In this document: in pieces, positions 52,001 through 61,140 of the stretch
Position numbering within the stretch: the stretch's first letter is position 1
Layout: the number at the start of each line of letters is the position of its first letter
The notes under the pieces: generated by a model
What the model was told of the DNA's origin: nothing
The model's input: the letters and a program-made list of their open reading frames with translations, nothing else
The model's database searches: none
Source: Candidatus Rifleibacteriota bacterium
GTDB taxonomy: Bacteria > Muiribacteriota > Ozemobacteria > Ozemobacterales > Ozemobacteraceae
Assembly: GCA_015233565.1 (NCBI GenBank)
Contig: JADFXM010000002.1
Span: forward strand, 62,001-126,000
Reading direction: 5' to 3'
DNA: 64,000 nt
Position numbers and translations under genes: made by a program

Positions 52001-52930
52001 TGGGACAACAACTGATTTTCCGAAAAGGGTATACTTCACTGTTCCAGCGTATGGAACTGAGGGAGGAAGAGTTACAGTAATTGTTCTGTAAACACGTTTC
52101 TCAATAGTGGTTTCATTGTTATTGATTACACCGGCAATTCCGTTGAAGAAGAAGTCGGTGAGACCGATCCAATTACTGACGGTCTGTGAATAACCTGAAA
52201 ACATTTCATTGGCTGTTTGGCCGTTGATTTTGAAATTTTGATTGGTAAGAGCAACATTGATAATGTTGGTGGTCCCAGGAGCGGTTTCAGCTTGAGCAAG
52301 GGCATTGTTCCAGAAATTGCGATAAGTAGAAAACAGATCGCTGGTTCTGTAATCAGTGTCCAAATCTTTTGCGCTCTTCTGAACTCCATTGATGGTGAAC
52401 ATGCGGGATAAAGAATCCCCGAAGAATCCAGCGTTGAAAGCAGAAGCTGAACCGTCATCGGCGATTCCAACCAACTTGACCATCATCTGAGCAAAACCGG
52501 TGGAAGTAGGATTGGTAACACCACAATTGAAGACATTTCCAGATTGTGACGGGCTGACTACCATGTTTCTCAGCACCTTGCGCCCCTGTGTAGCGGAGAT
52601 CACAATGCTCTTAATGTTTCCGATTGGAGTAACACAAACATACTGACCGGAATTGGCCGGACTTTCTTGCATGGCAAGAGTGGTTACATAAGCGCCATCA
52701 TAAACGATAGCGGCGACTGTTGCACCGGGAAGAGGAGAGGCAACCAAATTACCTGTTCCACTTGCTGCCGGTAGCGGGAAATCCAAATTTGTTCTGACTT
52801 GGTAGTATTGAACGCCACCACTGTCATCGCTGCCACCACCAAACATGTTACAGCCAGTGACGCTGAATGCGATACAAGCTACCAGGGCGAGAACTCCCGC
52901 CCACCTAACGAAACGATTGGAAAAAATCAT
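49100..52930 (-). CDS. 1276-residue beta-helix-like lipoprotein
   Basis: A very long lipoprotein: signal WAGVLALVACIAFSVTGC, with Cys as lipid site. GGAGGT precedes the ATG. The sequence is rich in Ala, Thr, Asn, Val and Gly, with little charge. Repeated short beta strands (NGYELTNLKATVG, NVNLVLDAADAVMTFDN, SLNVSTVYAITGVSGATL, IYVDNGNYLKGSTKNTF) suggest a right-handed parallel beta-helix or adhesin-like fold, with an N-terminal region of about 250 residues of different make-up (QAETAPGTTNIINVAL). It is probably surface-exposed and adhesive or structural; no enzyme motif is seen. The 650-bp divergent gap to the subtilisin gene is AT-rich. Confidence 0.7.
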   Translation of the reverse strand: MIFSNRFVRWAGVLALVACIAFSVTGCNMFGGGSDDSGGVQYYQVRTNLDFPLPAASGTGNLVASPLPGATVAAIVYDGAYVTTLAMQESPANSGQYVCVTPIGNIKSIVISATQGRKVLRNMVVSPSQSGNVFNCGVTNPTSTGFAQMMVKLVGIADDGSASAFNAGFFGDSLSRMFTINGVQKSAKDLDTDYRTSDLFSTYRNFWNNALAQAETAPGTTNIINVALTNQNFKINGQTANEMFSGYSQTVSNWIGLTDFFFNGIAGVINNNETTIEKRVYRTITVTLPPSVPYAGTVKYTLFGKSVVVPSVGAGAFVSGGAVDLSVPTVFSVYGYGAALPGAETGTAATTNNQIVNYLVTVVRSGMTSNYVTANAATSEDLKKLLASDVQVINLTADPSYEYDLSDMPVAWVNQGAANGVVTNAGGNKQLISSGTVRNVVFHGSDIAHLIGDPNATTYTSNGVPAITIGQQVIDSSTTGSVRFILAARTQQDVTFGLAHTAVTAATGVDFNRINEVRLMSSCTLPGAAPAIQCASITLNLNGYELTNLKATVGQLANSTINPATGLPFQATLNIVSQRTVSPNRRASIVAMGGALHSASITGIDSADPAAAVTYRTFNSALLLDNNVNLVLDAADAVMTFDNMEVTLSNAAQLQAVLNSNGKGVNQDSLKIHLGGVATTYALTATVKAPASRVGFGAPARYAIEIDLNGKTLDLGGNLWDYNTAGAANSYGLNIYGSGTIQNGVLQTTGNALYQIASGVIVPATGLTVPKSLPNTVVAVVTDATTFNAAVTAKSGTIVVANDIDLGDNVVTFNTDTRIYSQSDVVRTVKARNFVSAYSADNSRYFNVNLVSLISQVNAPTTETVKTVFLQAVVNNESQLRDSLDLTTGVNGYANKIYLNVANITLNQSLNVSTVYAITGVSGATLTPVNNTINPVVNLSGIMTDLLVPASQSIKITGIKFAASTTAKSATNQVLFQTTTNTGKVYFDTCTFTADGFNGTDSYRAGYQAVAGGSTINTQFANCAFTGLAGANGYAIYVDNGNYLKGSTKNTFTNCAAGILVGAANTKYLDGATVVDANQILGFTTTAANTFTGGFGPDDSVATGTTASSAVNALALGGNGVNYHQAGDFVQFGGASGYVNGISYDYENFTSVIPGATETQVFAPNATNTWAINFGGLLNFADGTTDSDGSKTILTYILPMGKTLTLTPRQVSRSFSTTSPTFTALPVTSTAGKLAVTLPTALSANSMTITGNYVAGVALIQVTCSDRVYYFQVKVQ

Positions 52931-53581
52931 AGCGTTTCACAACCTCCATAAAATGAATTTTGTTGTTGAAATGACAAAGACGCACTTATACCATCGTCAA
53001 AAATTTTTGTCAACTGAATTTTTTTTTTCGTGGTACATAAAATCTAATGAAAAAGCCTTTTTATTGCGGGTCTTCCTTCCAAAAAAAAATATTCCAAAAA
53101 AAAATAAAAAAATCATCAGAAAAAAGGGTGGATTTTTAAATAATAAGCCATTAGTAGGTCCTCCTGATAGATTAAATCAAACTTAGAGACCATTGTGAAA
53201 TGAATCGCAATAAAAAAATAGCGAATTTAACTAAAACTCCAAAAAGTTCAAAAAATTTGTACAAAATACGCTGATTTTTTATGACGCTTTTTTAAGGGTT
53301 TAAAAATAAACCACTTTCTGAAGAAAGTTTCTGGAAAGCGATATGTTGCAAACAAAGGCAAACTAATTTTTTGAAAGGGCGCTCGGACTTTTCCCAAAGA
53401 TTGGATAGTTTCTTTTTCAGTGACTGAGGAGAATAGATGGCAACAGGTTGTTGAACTTCCAGGATTTAAGATTTGATAATAAGTTCCCTATTACCCACAC
53501 CCCAGGAAGTACTTGTCAATGTTCAAAAAAAATGTTAGCGTTATTAAATCAAAATATTTTTCATAAGGAGAAATTCCAGGA
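52931..53581. other. AT-rich divergent promoter gap
   Basis: 651 bp between the giant lipoprotein and the subtilisin gene. Long A tracts (53086-53110) dominate. No repeat copy, RNA or gene recognised. Confidence 0.45.
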
Positions 53582-55093
53582 ATGCGCAAAGTATGTATTT
53601 GGTCGGTAGTTCTCGTAATGGTTTTTTCCTCTTTTTGCTGGGGCTCGCAAGACCTCACTAATCGCTGGATTGTAAAATTTAAGACAATTGAATCAATTCC
53701 CACTACCAAAGTTGGAAATCCCACTGAAGTAATAAACTATTTAAAGCAACAATTATCAAATAACCTTGAAGTTGGAAAATCAACTCTTAATCTGCAGAAT
53801 TCCGAAAAATTCTGGGCTGCAAATGCAATTGCTGTGACTGCAACTCCCGAAGAAGTAAAGCAGATTAAACAGCTTGCTAATGTCGAGTCAGTAAAGCCAG
53901 TTCAATACAGGAAATGGATTTTTGACAGCAAGGATTCGGCAACTTTAAGAGCTGATACAACCGACGTTCAATGGAGCATCAGCAAAGTTCGTGCTCCTGA
54001 AGTCTGGAACAAATTAAAGATTGATGGCAGTGGTATTGTCGTAGGGCATATTGACACCGGAATTGATGCAAAGCATCCGCTTCTTGCCGGAAAAGTCATT
54101 CTTTTTAAGGATTTCCTGGCTACTCAGACCGAGCCCTATGATGATGAAGGTCATGGAACCCACACCGCCGGAACCATTTGCGGCCTCAACGGAGTTGGAG
54201 TAGCTCCCGGTGCCAAATTGATTGTCGCAAAGGTGTTTGACAGTGGTGGAAGTGGAAACGATGAAAACATTCTCAAAGCCATGCAATGGATGATGGATCC
54301 GGATGGCGATCCCAAAACCAATGATTTCCCCAAAATCGTCAGCAATTCATGGGGCGGTGGACCAGAAGAGACAGCGTTCTTTGAAATTACTAAAAACTGG
54401 GAAGCGTTGGGAATTCTTCCGGTTTTTGCCGCTGGCAATGATGGCCCCTCAGGAAAAGTTGGCACCCCCGGTTGTTACAAACAATGCTGGGCAGTTGCCG
54501 CAACAACAAAATCAGACGCACTCGCTTACTTCAGCAGCGTTGGACCCTCAACTGTCAATGGCGAAACTTATGTTAAACCCGATATCGCAGCCCCCGGACA
54601 AGGCGTCATTTCATGTAAAGCCAACTCAGGTGGCGCATTATGCAGCGAAAGCGGAACTTCGATGGCTTGCCCCCACGTTGCCGGATTAGCAGCTCTCATG
54701 CTTCAAGCCAATCCTAACCTTACTACCGCCCAAATTCGTGATATCGCCGAGTCAACAGCAATCGATCTTGGCGACAAAGGCAAAGACAACAAATTCGGTT
54801 CCGGAAGATATGATGCTTTTGTTTGCCTTTCCAAGGTAACAGCAGCAACTCCGGCCGAAAACAATTTCTCCGGTTATAAAGCTGTTCTTGAAGCAGAAAA
54901 AGCTTTCCTGAGCGGGAACAGTGCAATTTCCCCGCTCGCCGCTCCTTCTGTCTACTATCTTATTGAAAAGGCCAGGAGCCTCGACGAAGGCGAATTCTCT
55001 TCTTTAAGAAATGAATTCAGCGGAGACCCATCGGTCACCCAGGTACTTAAACAAGCCGCCTCCGCCAGAATGTTCGAGAAATTGCAACATTAA
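53582..55093 (+). CDS. Subtilisin-like secreted serine protease (S8, bacillopeptidase F-like)
   Basis: A 503-residue product. AAGGAG lies 12 bases before the ATG and a signal peptide follows (VCIWSVVLVMVFSSFCWG). Residues about 25-110 look like an I9-type propeptide. The triad is D158 in GHIDTGID, H191 in GHGTHTAG, and S360 in GTSMACPHVAG; N in AAGNDGPSG completes the oxyanion hole. Sequence IVSNSWGGG and MMDPDGDPKT are typical of the bacillopeptidase F group. The C-terminal 80 residues are an extra helical tail. It is likely secreted to digest proteins or process surface proteins. A terminator shared with the convergent gene follows. Confidence 0.95.
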   Translation: MRKVCIWSVVLVMVFSSFCWGSQDLTNRWIVKFKTIESIPTTKVGNPTEVINYLKQQLSNNLEVGKSTLNLQNSEKFWAANAIAVTATPEEVKQIKQLANVESVKPVQYRKWIFDSKDSATLRADTTDVQWSISKVRAPEVWNKLKIDGSGIVVGHIDTGIDAKHPLLAGKVILFKDFLATQTEPYDDEGHGTHTAGTICGLNGVGVAPGAKLIVAKVFDSGGSGNDENILKAMQWMMDPDGDPKTNDFPKIVSNSWGGGPEETAFFEITKNWEALGILPVFAAGNDGPSGKVGTPGCYKQCWAVAATTKSDALAYFSSVGPSTVNGETYVKPDIAAPGQGVISCKANSGGALCSESGTSMACPHVAGLAALMLQANPNLTTAQIRDIAESTAIDLGDKGKDNKFGSGRYDAFVCLSKVTAATPAENNFSGYKAVLEAEKAFLSGNSAISPLAAPSVYYLIEKARSLDEGEFSSLRNEFSGDPSVTQVLKQAASARMFEKLQH

Positions 55094-55110
55094 TTTTTGA
55101 CTTAATTATA

Positions 55111-55147
55111 AAAACCCCGGTTAGAAAAAATTCTGACCGGGGTTTTT
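55111..55147. terminator. Bidirectional rho-independent terminator
   Basis: A stem of about 16 bp (aaaaccccggttagaa / ttctgaccggggtttt, one T-G mismatch) with a 4-base loop lies between the convergent protease and transporter genes, flanked by A and T runs. Confidence 0.9.
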
Positions 55148-55155
55148 TCATTCTT

Positions 55156-57885
55156 TCAGCTTTTTCCCCAGAATTGGAGAATTTGAGGCGAATCAAATGT
55201 TCCGGGATTGGTTGAATTTCTCTCCATACAGAGTGAATAAAGAACAGACCGTTCCTTTTTCCAATCCATTAAGGGGAGGAGCAAAGAGGAAATTTTTTTG
55301 CCTAACCTTTCTTCAAGAAATTCAAATGCGATTGAATGAAGGAAGCCGTTCTGAACCGAAGCTTTTCTTACTGCATCAAGAATTTCTGCTGGTTCCGGAG
55401 AATTCAATGCAGCGAAATGTAAAATCATCTGAAGTTTTTTCAAAAACTTTTTTTCAGCGGTTTGAAAATCAGGAATCTCTTCTATTTTCAGCTCAATTGC
55501 TCTTGTTAAAATTGAGGCGTCAAATATCAACTGTGAGAGCTTTTCTTCGAGTAATAGCTCGAAACTAGGGTGATGGGCTTCTAAAAGGGCTGGAATCATA
55601 TCTGCAAAAAATGGCAATTTCCATGGATCTTCCTTCCTAAGACTTTCCATGACTATTTCTGAATCTATTTTTACCTTTGCATCTTCATTAATTAAGACCC
55701 TACGTAAAAAATCGACTTTAGCATCTGGCTCGTATTCGTTCAGGGATTCAAATAGTCTTCCTCTGGTTCTCTTTTCTTTTATTAAAAGAATTTTTCCAAG
55801 CAACTCCAAATCAAGGCTCTTAGGAGCGGTTTTTAACCAAACCGCTATGTTTGAACGTTCCTGGTTGTCCAATCCAAGAAATGCCTGTTTAATAATCACA
55901 TCTGTTTTTCCAGCTATATTTTTCAGTATTCTTTCCGCAATCTGCGATTTTTCACCTTTCATCTCTTTAAAGTTCATTAATGCTTCGATGGAGAAGGAAC
56001 TTCCTGTATCACCAAGGGCTGTCATGGCTCGATCGGCGATTTCACGTTCCCCTGTTTCAGCCATCCAGGCAAGAGCAGGTGCAAAAAATGAAAAACCGGA
56101 TGATTTCATAATTACTATAGCTGCAATTTGCTCACTATCATTTTTGCTATAGATCATTTCTTTGAGAACCAACAATGCCTCACCGATAGAAGCTGGGTTT
56201 TGGCTTGTTCGAAGAATTGCCGAAACAGCATTTCCTCTCACTCTATGATTGGAGTGCTTTAATTGAGGCACCAATAGTGAATCTGCTGATCCTTCCCGGA
56301 GTTCTCCGAAGGCTTCAATTATATCAGCGGTAATTCGTGGTTCATTTGCGGAATTAACAAATTCTTCCAGGATTAGAAGGCCATCTGATCCTGTTTTGAA
56401 GAAAATTACTTTCATAGTTGCACTGATATTTTTGATTTCCCTCTCATTAATCAAAGAGGTCAAAAGCATTTCAACACACCTTTCAGAATCCAGTTCTCCG
56501 GCTTCAAATATTGCCCTATATCTGATTTCGGGAATAGGGGACATTAATAGTACATTTATTCTGGAAATTCGGTCATTCATCGGAATATGTCTAAGAGCAT
56601 TTATTACTTCGAAATTTCCGGTTTCAGTTGACATACGGAGGGTTTCCCCAACCATGACGGGATAAAGCCGATCAATCTTTTTGATCAAATAAAGTGAACT
56701 TAGGAAAACCACACCCACAAGGCTGAATAATTGTGGGTCGGCGCCAATTCCAAATTCTTTAAGAAAAAGCAAAAACACGCCTGCGCTCAGATTCGCAACG
56801 GAATCGCCGATCCCGATGTATTTCCGAAGCATGAATTTAGCGACTGTGGGCAATGGTTCCAGTAATATTACAAAGGCCGGAATAACCAATGTTTTCGTGA
56901 AACTCATTAAAACGAATTGCACTGATGAAATCATGAATAATGTTGGAAAAAAAAGTGCGATTATTGAATTGGGGATAACCAGCAATGACCGTGTCGAAAG
57001 AATCGAGGAAAGTCGGCAATTTGAGAATATCCACTGCCCAAAGAATCCCTGCAGAAAGAATACGAATAAGTCAATTCCTGCCCCGAAAATTCCCATGAAG
57101 GAAGCCATTTCTTCTGCAGAGTGATAATGCAAGGAAACAGCGCCTCTGAAAAGGAATTCGATGACAATTCTTCCAAAGATTCCCAGAAAAGAAAGGAGTA
57201 CTAAAAAGACTGAGTAATTTTTCAGATTGGAAGAAGCATTCTCAAAGCCGGTTTGTTTTTTTACAGGGCTTTCCGGTTTTATTTCATTTGGAGATTTTTC
57301 AACTGTTTTCGATGTTTTGATAAACTGAGAAAGATCATTCAGAATTTTTCTTGACCAAATCAGCAAAAAACACAAAATTATGAAGGTAAGTTTAATTCCG
57401 GCTTTATCTAAAAAGTATTTCAAAAAGAGGCCGCTCAGAATTGACCCGGCTGTTCCGGCAGCTTGAATTTTGGAAAGGAGTTTTTTTAAATCCCGAAGGG
57501 GTAGGATTTCTCCGGCCATTTCTGAAAAAGCCTGAGTGGAAAGAAGATCGTAGACGCTGATGAAAAGAAATAAGAAGAGGGGATATATTCCACCGCTCTT
57601 GGAGCCTACCATTGCAGCGATGAAGCATGCGAGAAAAAGCGGAAAACATAGTTTAGATAAGAAGGAATGTCCTTTCCATTTGGGGTTTCTCAATGTCAAC
57701 ATTTGGCATGCGATATATAGAAGGTTAAAAACGATATAGAACAGAGGTAACTCCGTTGCCCCGTAATATTTAAGGAAAAGTGAAGCCAAAAGCACCAACA
57801 GGAGATTCCCCATTCCTTTCAAAAGGAAAAAATATGAGGAAAGTTCAAAAAAGCCAGATGGCCCTTGCAGTTCGGCCTGTTCCAT
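55156..57885 (-). CDS. Npt1/MFS-like membrane transporter fused to HEAT repeats
   Basis: A 909-residue product. The first ~430 residues have about 10-12 membrane segments (FLLKGMGNLLLVLLASLFLKYY, FPLFLACFIAAMVG, LFLFISVYDLL, LKFIILCFLLIW, FLVLLSFLGIFGRIVIE) with the feel of ATP/ADP exchanger (Npt1) or MFS proteins. Residues about 430-900 are helical HEAT-like repeats (INALRHIPMNDRISRINVLL, PEIRYRAIFEAGEL, NHRVRGNAVSAILR), which usually bind proteins or cyclic nucleotides. Such fusions occur in other free-living bacteria; nucleotide exchange is not implied. The translocation residues cannot be checked by eye. Confidence 0.78.
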   Translation of the reverse strand: MEQAELQGPSGFFELSSYFFLLKGMGNLLLVLLASLFLKYYGATELPLFYIVFNLLYIACQMLTLRNPKWKGHSFLSKLCFPLFLACFIAAMVGSKSGGIYPLFLFLFISVYDLLSTQAFSEMAGEILPLRDLKKLLSKIQAAGTAGSILSGLFLKYFLDKAGIKLTFIILCFLLIWSRKILNDLSQFIKTSKTVEKSPNEIKPESPVKKQTGFENASSNLKNYSVFLVLLSFLGIFGRIVIEFLFRGAVSLHYHSAEEMASFMGIFGAGIDLFVFFLQGFFGQWIFSNCRLSSILSTRSLLVIPNSIIALFFPTLFMISSVQFVLMSFTKTLVIPAFVILLEPLPTVAKFMLRKYIGIGDSVANLSAGVFLLFLKEFGIGADPQLFSLVGVVFLSSLYLIKKIDRLYPVMVGETLRMSTETGNFEVINALRHIPMNDRISRINVLLMSPIPEIRYRAIFEAGELDSERCVEMLLTSLINEREIKNISATMKVIFFKTGSDGLLILEEFVNSANEPRITADIIEAFGELREGSADSLLVPQLKHSNHRVRGNAVSAILRTSQNPASIGEALLVLKEMIYSKNDSEQIAAIVIMKSSGFSFFAPALAWMAETGEREIADRAMTALGDTGSSFSIEALMNFKEMKGEKSQIAERILKNIAGKTDVIIKQAFLGLDNQERSNIAVWLKTAPKSLDLELLGKILLIKEKRTRGRLFESLNEYEPDAKVDFLRRVLINEDAKVKIDSEIVMESLRKEDPWKLPFFADMIPALLEAHHPSFELLLEEKLSQLIFDASILTRAIELKIEEIPDFQTAEKKFLKKLQMILHFAALNSPEPAEILDAVRKASVQNGFLHSIAFEFLEERLGKKISSLLLPLMDWKKERSVLYSLCMERNSTNPGTFDSPQILQFWGKS

Positions 57886-58035
57886 GACGGGCTCCGGAAA
57901 TCTCTTTTTTAAGACACTCTATTTATTAGTTATAAATAATTCACAACTATCGATTCAATCGATATTTACAATCAGCGTTAAAAGCGCCCCCATTTTTCCG
58001 CCAATTCACCCAAAATTTAACGAATCGAATAGGGT

Positions 58036-59604
58036 TTATCTTTTTTCAATTATCATACTGGACCATTGAAAAACGCCGGAAAGCGGTATTTCAATCCAGG
58101 TGGGGCGGTTATCGAATTCGTAATTCAGCTCATACAGAGCTTTTTCCAGGCAATATAGGCTTAAAAACGGCGATCCGAACAAGTCTGCCTTTTTCCCGCT
58201 GTATTTTTTCAGGCCGAATTTATATCCGGAAATGAACTCTTTCACAGCTCTGTCTTTCCAGGTCTCGATAAGAGATTTAACATTGTTTTTCAGAGCTGAG
58301 TCAGTCGTTTTCTTTTGAAAAAAAGCAATTTTGGCCATTTCAGCGGCGTAATCAAATGAACGAAGCATTCCGGCAACATCCCTAAGAGGAGAGTCTTTCG
58401 TTCTTCGCTTTGAAAGAGGTTTAGAGGGCTCTCCTTCGAAATCAATTATTATTGGCTCATTTTGACCGGCAAGGATTTGACCGAGATGTAGATCTCCGTG
58501 GATTCTAATTTTCCAACCCTCGACCACATATCTTGACCAGCAAGGAATCCCTTGCCTTATTTTCAGTTTTACAGAAAAGATTTTTTCAGAAATTTCACGA
58601 ACAGAATCGGAACACTCAAGGAGATTGTCTTTAAGCCTCAGAAGGGCTCCGTCAAACGAAAGAGAAATATTTTCCATCAAATCCACTAAATCCAGTGCGG
58701 AAAAGCGTTCAGGGACAAATTTTGTGTTCGTGGTTTGAAAACTTACAGAATGCAGTTTTCCAAGGGTTTCTCCGATCTTGTAAGTAAAGGCAAAATAGTT
58801 ATTAGCCTCGCTGGAGGAATTTAAAAACTGCAAATCAAATTTATCCAGGAGTTTTTCAAGAAAATTTAATGTGAGATTCCAACCGTCACTTTCATGATGA
58901 CAAAACTGTTGATAGATTCCTAAAGTGATTGGTTCTTCTGTTAAACCGGCAAGTTCAATGGAACCATACGTCTTAGGGGAATTTGAATAGCCTTGGCTTT
59001 CTTCGAGGAATCTTCCCATTTCTAATTCGGGGTTTACACCCATGGCTAATCTGCGATAAAGCTTAAAAATTTTGATATCATCGAAAACAAGTGAAGAGTG
59101 GCTCTGTTCCAAATTTAAACGTCGAATGGTCGGTGTGTTTTGGAATTTGTCCACTTCAGAAAAACAGGTAAAATTAAGATTTACGTTTTCCAACGGAATC
59201 TTGGAAGAATCTTTAACCAGGTTCCTCAAAAAAAGGCAAAACGCATCATTGAGAAATGCGTCGATCAGCAGCCATTTTTTACCCTTGGAAACGAATTCGC
59301 TTATTACACAATCATTGTTTTGAAGTGGGGTCTGATGATCAACCAGAAGCATTGGAACAAAATAATATTGTACAAATTGAGGAGTTCCTCCAACTTCAAC
59401 AATTGAAAAGAGCAGCTCGGGGAAGGAGTCTAAAAACGGACGGGCAAAGAGTTTTAGAGAACAAGCATCAATACAAGAACTTTTCATGGCAAACCAGCGT
59501 TTTTTGTTTAAAAACACAGGCAAATCATGCAGTGTTAGCTTTATTTTATTATTTGCTCCAAAAAATTCATCCCAGGGAATTAAAGAATTGTTAAGTGAAT
59601 TCAT
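58036..59604 (-). CDS. Maltokinase-like protein
   Basis: A 522-residue kinase-fold protein with the maltokinase (Mak/Pep2) signature: IRIHGDLHLGQILAG (catalytic His-Gly-Asp loop), PIIIDFEGEPSKPL (metal-binding Asp) and KDSPLRDVAGMLRSFDYA. Maltokinase makes maltose 1-phosphate, used with trehalose synthase and GlgE for alpha-glucan synthesis. The usual partners are not in the window. The ATP-binding N-lobe is divergent (KIFKLYRRLAMGVNPELEMG is recognisable). The start is ATG 59604. Activity on maltose rather than another sugar is inferred. Confidence 0.9.
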   Translation of the reverse strand: MNSLNNSLIPWDEFFGANNKIKLTLHDLPVFLNKKRWFAMKSSCIDACSLKLFARPFLDSFPELLFSIVEVGGTPQFVQYYFVPMLLVDHQTPLQNNDCVISEFVSKGKKWLLIDAFLNDAFCLFLRNLVKDSSKIPLENVNLNFTCFSEVDKFQNTPTIRRLNLEQSHSSLVFDDIKIFKLYRRLAMGVNPELEMGRFLEESQGYSNSPKTYGSIELAGLTEEPITLGIYQQFCHHESDGWNLTLNFLEKLLDKFDLQFLNSSSEANNYFAFTYKIGETLGKLHSVSFQTTNTKFVPERFSALDLVDLMENISLSFDGALLRLKDNLLECSDSVREISEKIFSVKLKIRQGIPCWSRYVVEGWKIRIHGDLHLGQILAGQNEPIIIDFEGEPSKPLSKRRTKDSPLRDVAGMLRSFDYAAEMAKIAFFQKKTTDSALKNNVKSLIETWKDRAVKEFISGYKFGLKKYSGKKADLFGSPFLSLYCLEKALYELNYEFDNRPTWIEIPLSGVFQWSSMIIEKR

Positions 59605-59742
59605 TTCCAGCTTATCCTTCTAAAAGGTTTTTTTCGACAAGCTAATTCAATTTTGCCTAATTACACCGGTTTTCAGATAGTAAGTTCAATTCCCTCCCTA
59701 AGTGATCTTGGGGAGGGTTTGTGTATTATACAGTTGAGGTTA

Positions 59743-60819
59743 TCAGAACTCAATTTTTCTGATCCATTTGAAAGGATCTTCTTTTTCTCCGTATTGGACG
59801 CCGGTCAAAAAGTCATAGATTTTTTGGCTTACTGGTCCAACTTTTCGGTTATTAACTATGTAATCCTTTTCCTGATATTTCAGATTGCCAACTGGGGAAA
59901 TACTTGCAGCTGTACCGCTTCCAAAAATCTCAGTGATAGATCCGGTGGTAATTCCGCCGATAACTTCATCTATTGAGATTTCCCTTTCCTCCGCCTTCAG
60001 ATTCAACGTTTTGGCCAAAGTTAGAACGCTATCACGAGTAATTCCGGCAAGAATGCTTCCGTTGAGTTTAGGTGTAACAAGGGAATCGCCGAAGACGAAA
60101 AAGATATTCATTGCCCCGACTTCCTCAACGTATTTGCGATGAGCAGGATCAAGCCACAAGACTTGTGCACAACCTTTTTCCCTGGCAACCCTTCCAGCTA
60201 ATAGACTGGCAGCATAGTTTCCACCGGTTTTAGCTTCACCCATTCCACCTTTTGCAGCGCGGCAGAATTCATCTGTAACATAAAGACTGACAGGGTTGAA
60301 GCCTTCCTGGTAATATGGACCAACCGGGCTGAGGATTACACAATATATATAATTGGAGGAAGCTCTGACACCCAGGATTGTATCAGTTGCAATCATGAAG
60401 GGCCGGATGTAAAGTGATGCACCCTTGGAATTTGGAATCCAGCGTTCCTCAATTTTAATGAGTTTTTCAATACTTTCCAAAAAATCGTATTCCGGCAAAG
60501 AGGGCATACAAAGGCGTGCTGCTGAACGATTAAACCTTTTTGCATTCATTTCAGGTCGAAAAAGATTTATTTCGCCTTTTGATGTTCTGAATGCTTTTAA
60601 TCCTTCAAAAATCTCCTGGCCATAATGAAGAACCATCGAAGAAGGTTCAAGATCCAATGATCCGAGTTTTTTAATTTCGGGATTATGCCAGTTGTCAGTC
60701 TCTGAATAATGCATGGTAAACATACGATCAGAAAAAAACTTGCAAAATCCGAGTTTTTTTGTGTCAGTCTCTAGAGGTTTGAGATCAGATTCTTTTAGAG
60801 GTTGAATGGAAATCTTCAT
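59743..60819 (-). CDS. ilvE: Branched-chain amino acid aminotransferase
   Basis: A 358-residue class IV PLP enzyme converting branched-chain keto acids to valine, leucine and isoleucine. The start at 60819 has GGAG upstream; the upstream 30-codon extension lacks any such site. Motifs: SLDLEPSSMVLHYGQEIFEGLK, FNRSAARLCMP, then GGMGEAKTGGNYAASL, whose Lys is the Schiff-base residue, and GTITRDSVL-type and FGSGTAASISPV loops. This is the IlvE group with the PSSMVLHYGQ opening. It stands alone with no ilv neighbours. The ID is firm. Confidence 0.96.
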   Translation of the reverse strand: MKISIQPLKESDLKPLETDTKKLGFCKFFSDRMFTMHYSETDNWHNPEIKKLGSLDLEPSSMVLHYGQEIFEGLKAFRTSKGEINLFRPEMNAKRFNRSAARLCMPSLPEYDFLESIEKLIKIEERWIPNSKGASLYIRPFMIATDTILGVRASSNYIYCVILSPVGPYYQEGFNPVSLYVTDEFCRAAKGGMGEAKTGGNYAASLLAGRVAREKGCAQVLWLDPAHRKYVEEVGAMNIFFVFGDSLVTPKLNGSILAGITRDSVLTLAKTLNLKAEEREISIDEVIGGITTGSITEIFGSGTAASISPVGNLKYQEKDYIVNNRKVGPVSQKIYDFLTGVQYGEKEDPFKWIRKIEF

Positions 60820-60937
60820 TTTTTGCTCCTTCCTTTCCTTGTAAAACATTATATTTAAAACCATTATAACTCCATGTGAAAAAGCACGCAACACGTTTAC
60901 AAATTGCACAACAATTTCGAGGAATTTTGGATTACTA

Positions 60938-61047
60938 ATACCAATAATTAAAAGTCATCACGCAACTTTATAGGTTTGATCGAGCCTCTGGCGCTGCAAA
61001 GCGTGTAAAAGTCAGTCATTATTTGTGGAATTGGTATTACTAATCCC
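60938..61047 (-). repeat. Family F dispersed repeat, copy 2
   Basis: It begins ataccaataattaaaagtca and ends gtggaattggtattacta; the core taggtttgatcgagcctctg and ggcgctg match 5569-5680. Confidence 0.7.
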
Positions 61048-61140
61048 AAGTTACAGATCAGAAAGTTTTTAAATTTTTGAAATTCTTACTTGGATATAAA
61101 AAACTGCCGATAATGTTTTAAATGAAATCGGGAGGGAAAA

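Noticed and set aside
59691-59720. Hairpin ccctccc / gggaggg as terminator of ilvE
   Set aside because: The stem is only 7 bp and no T run follows on the minus strand.
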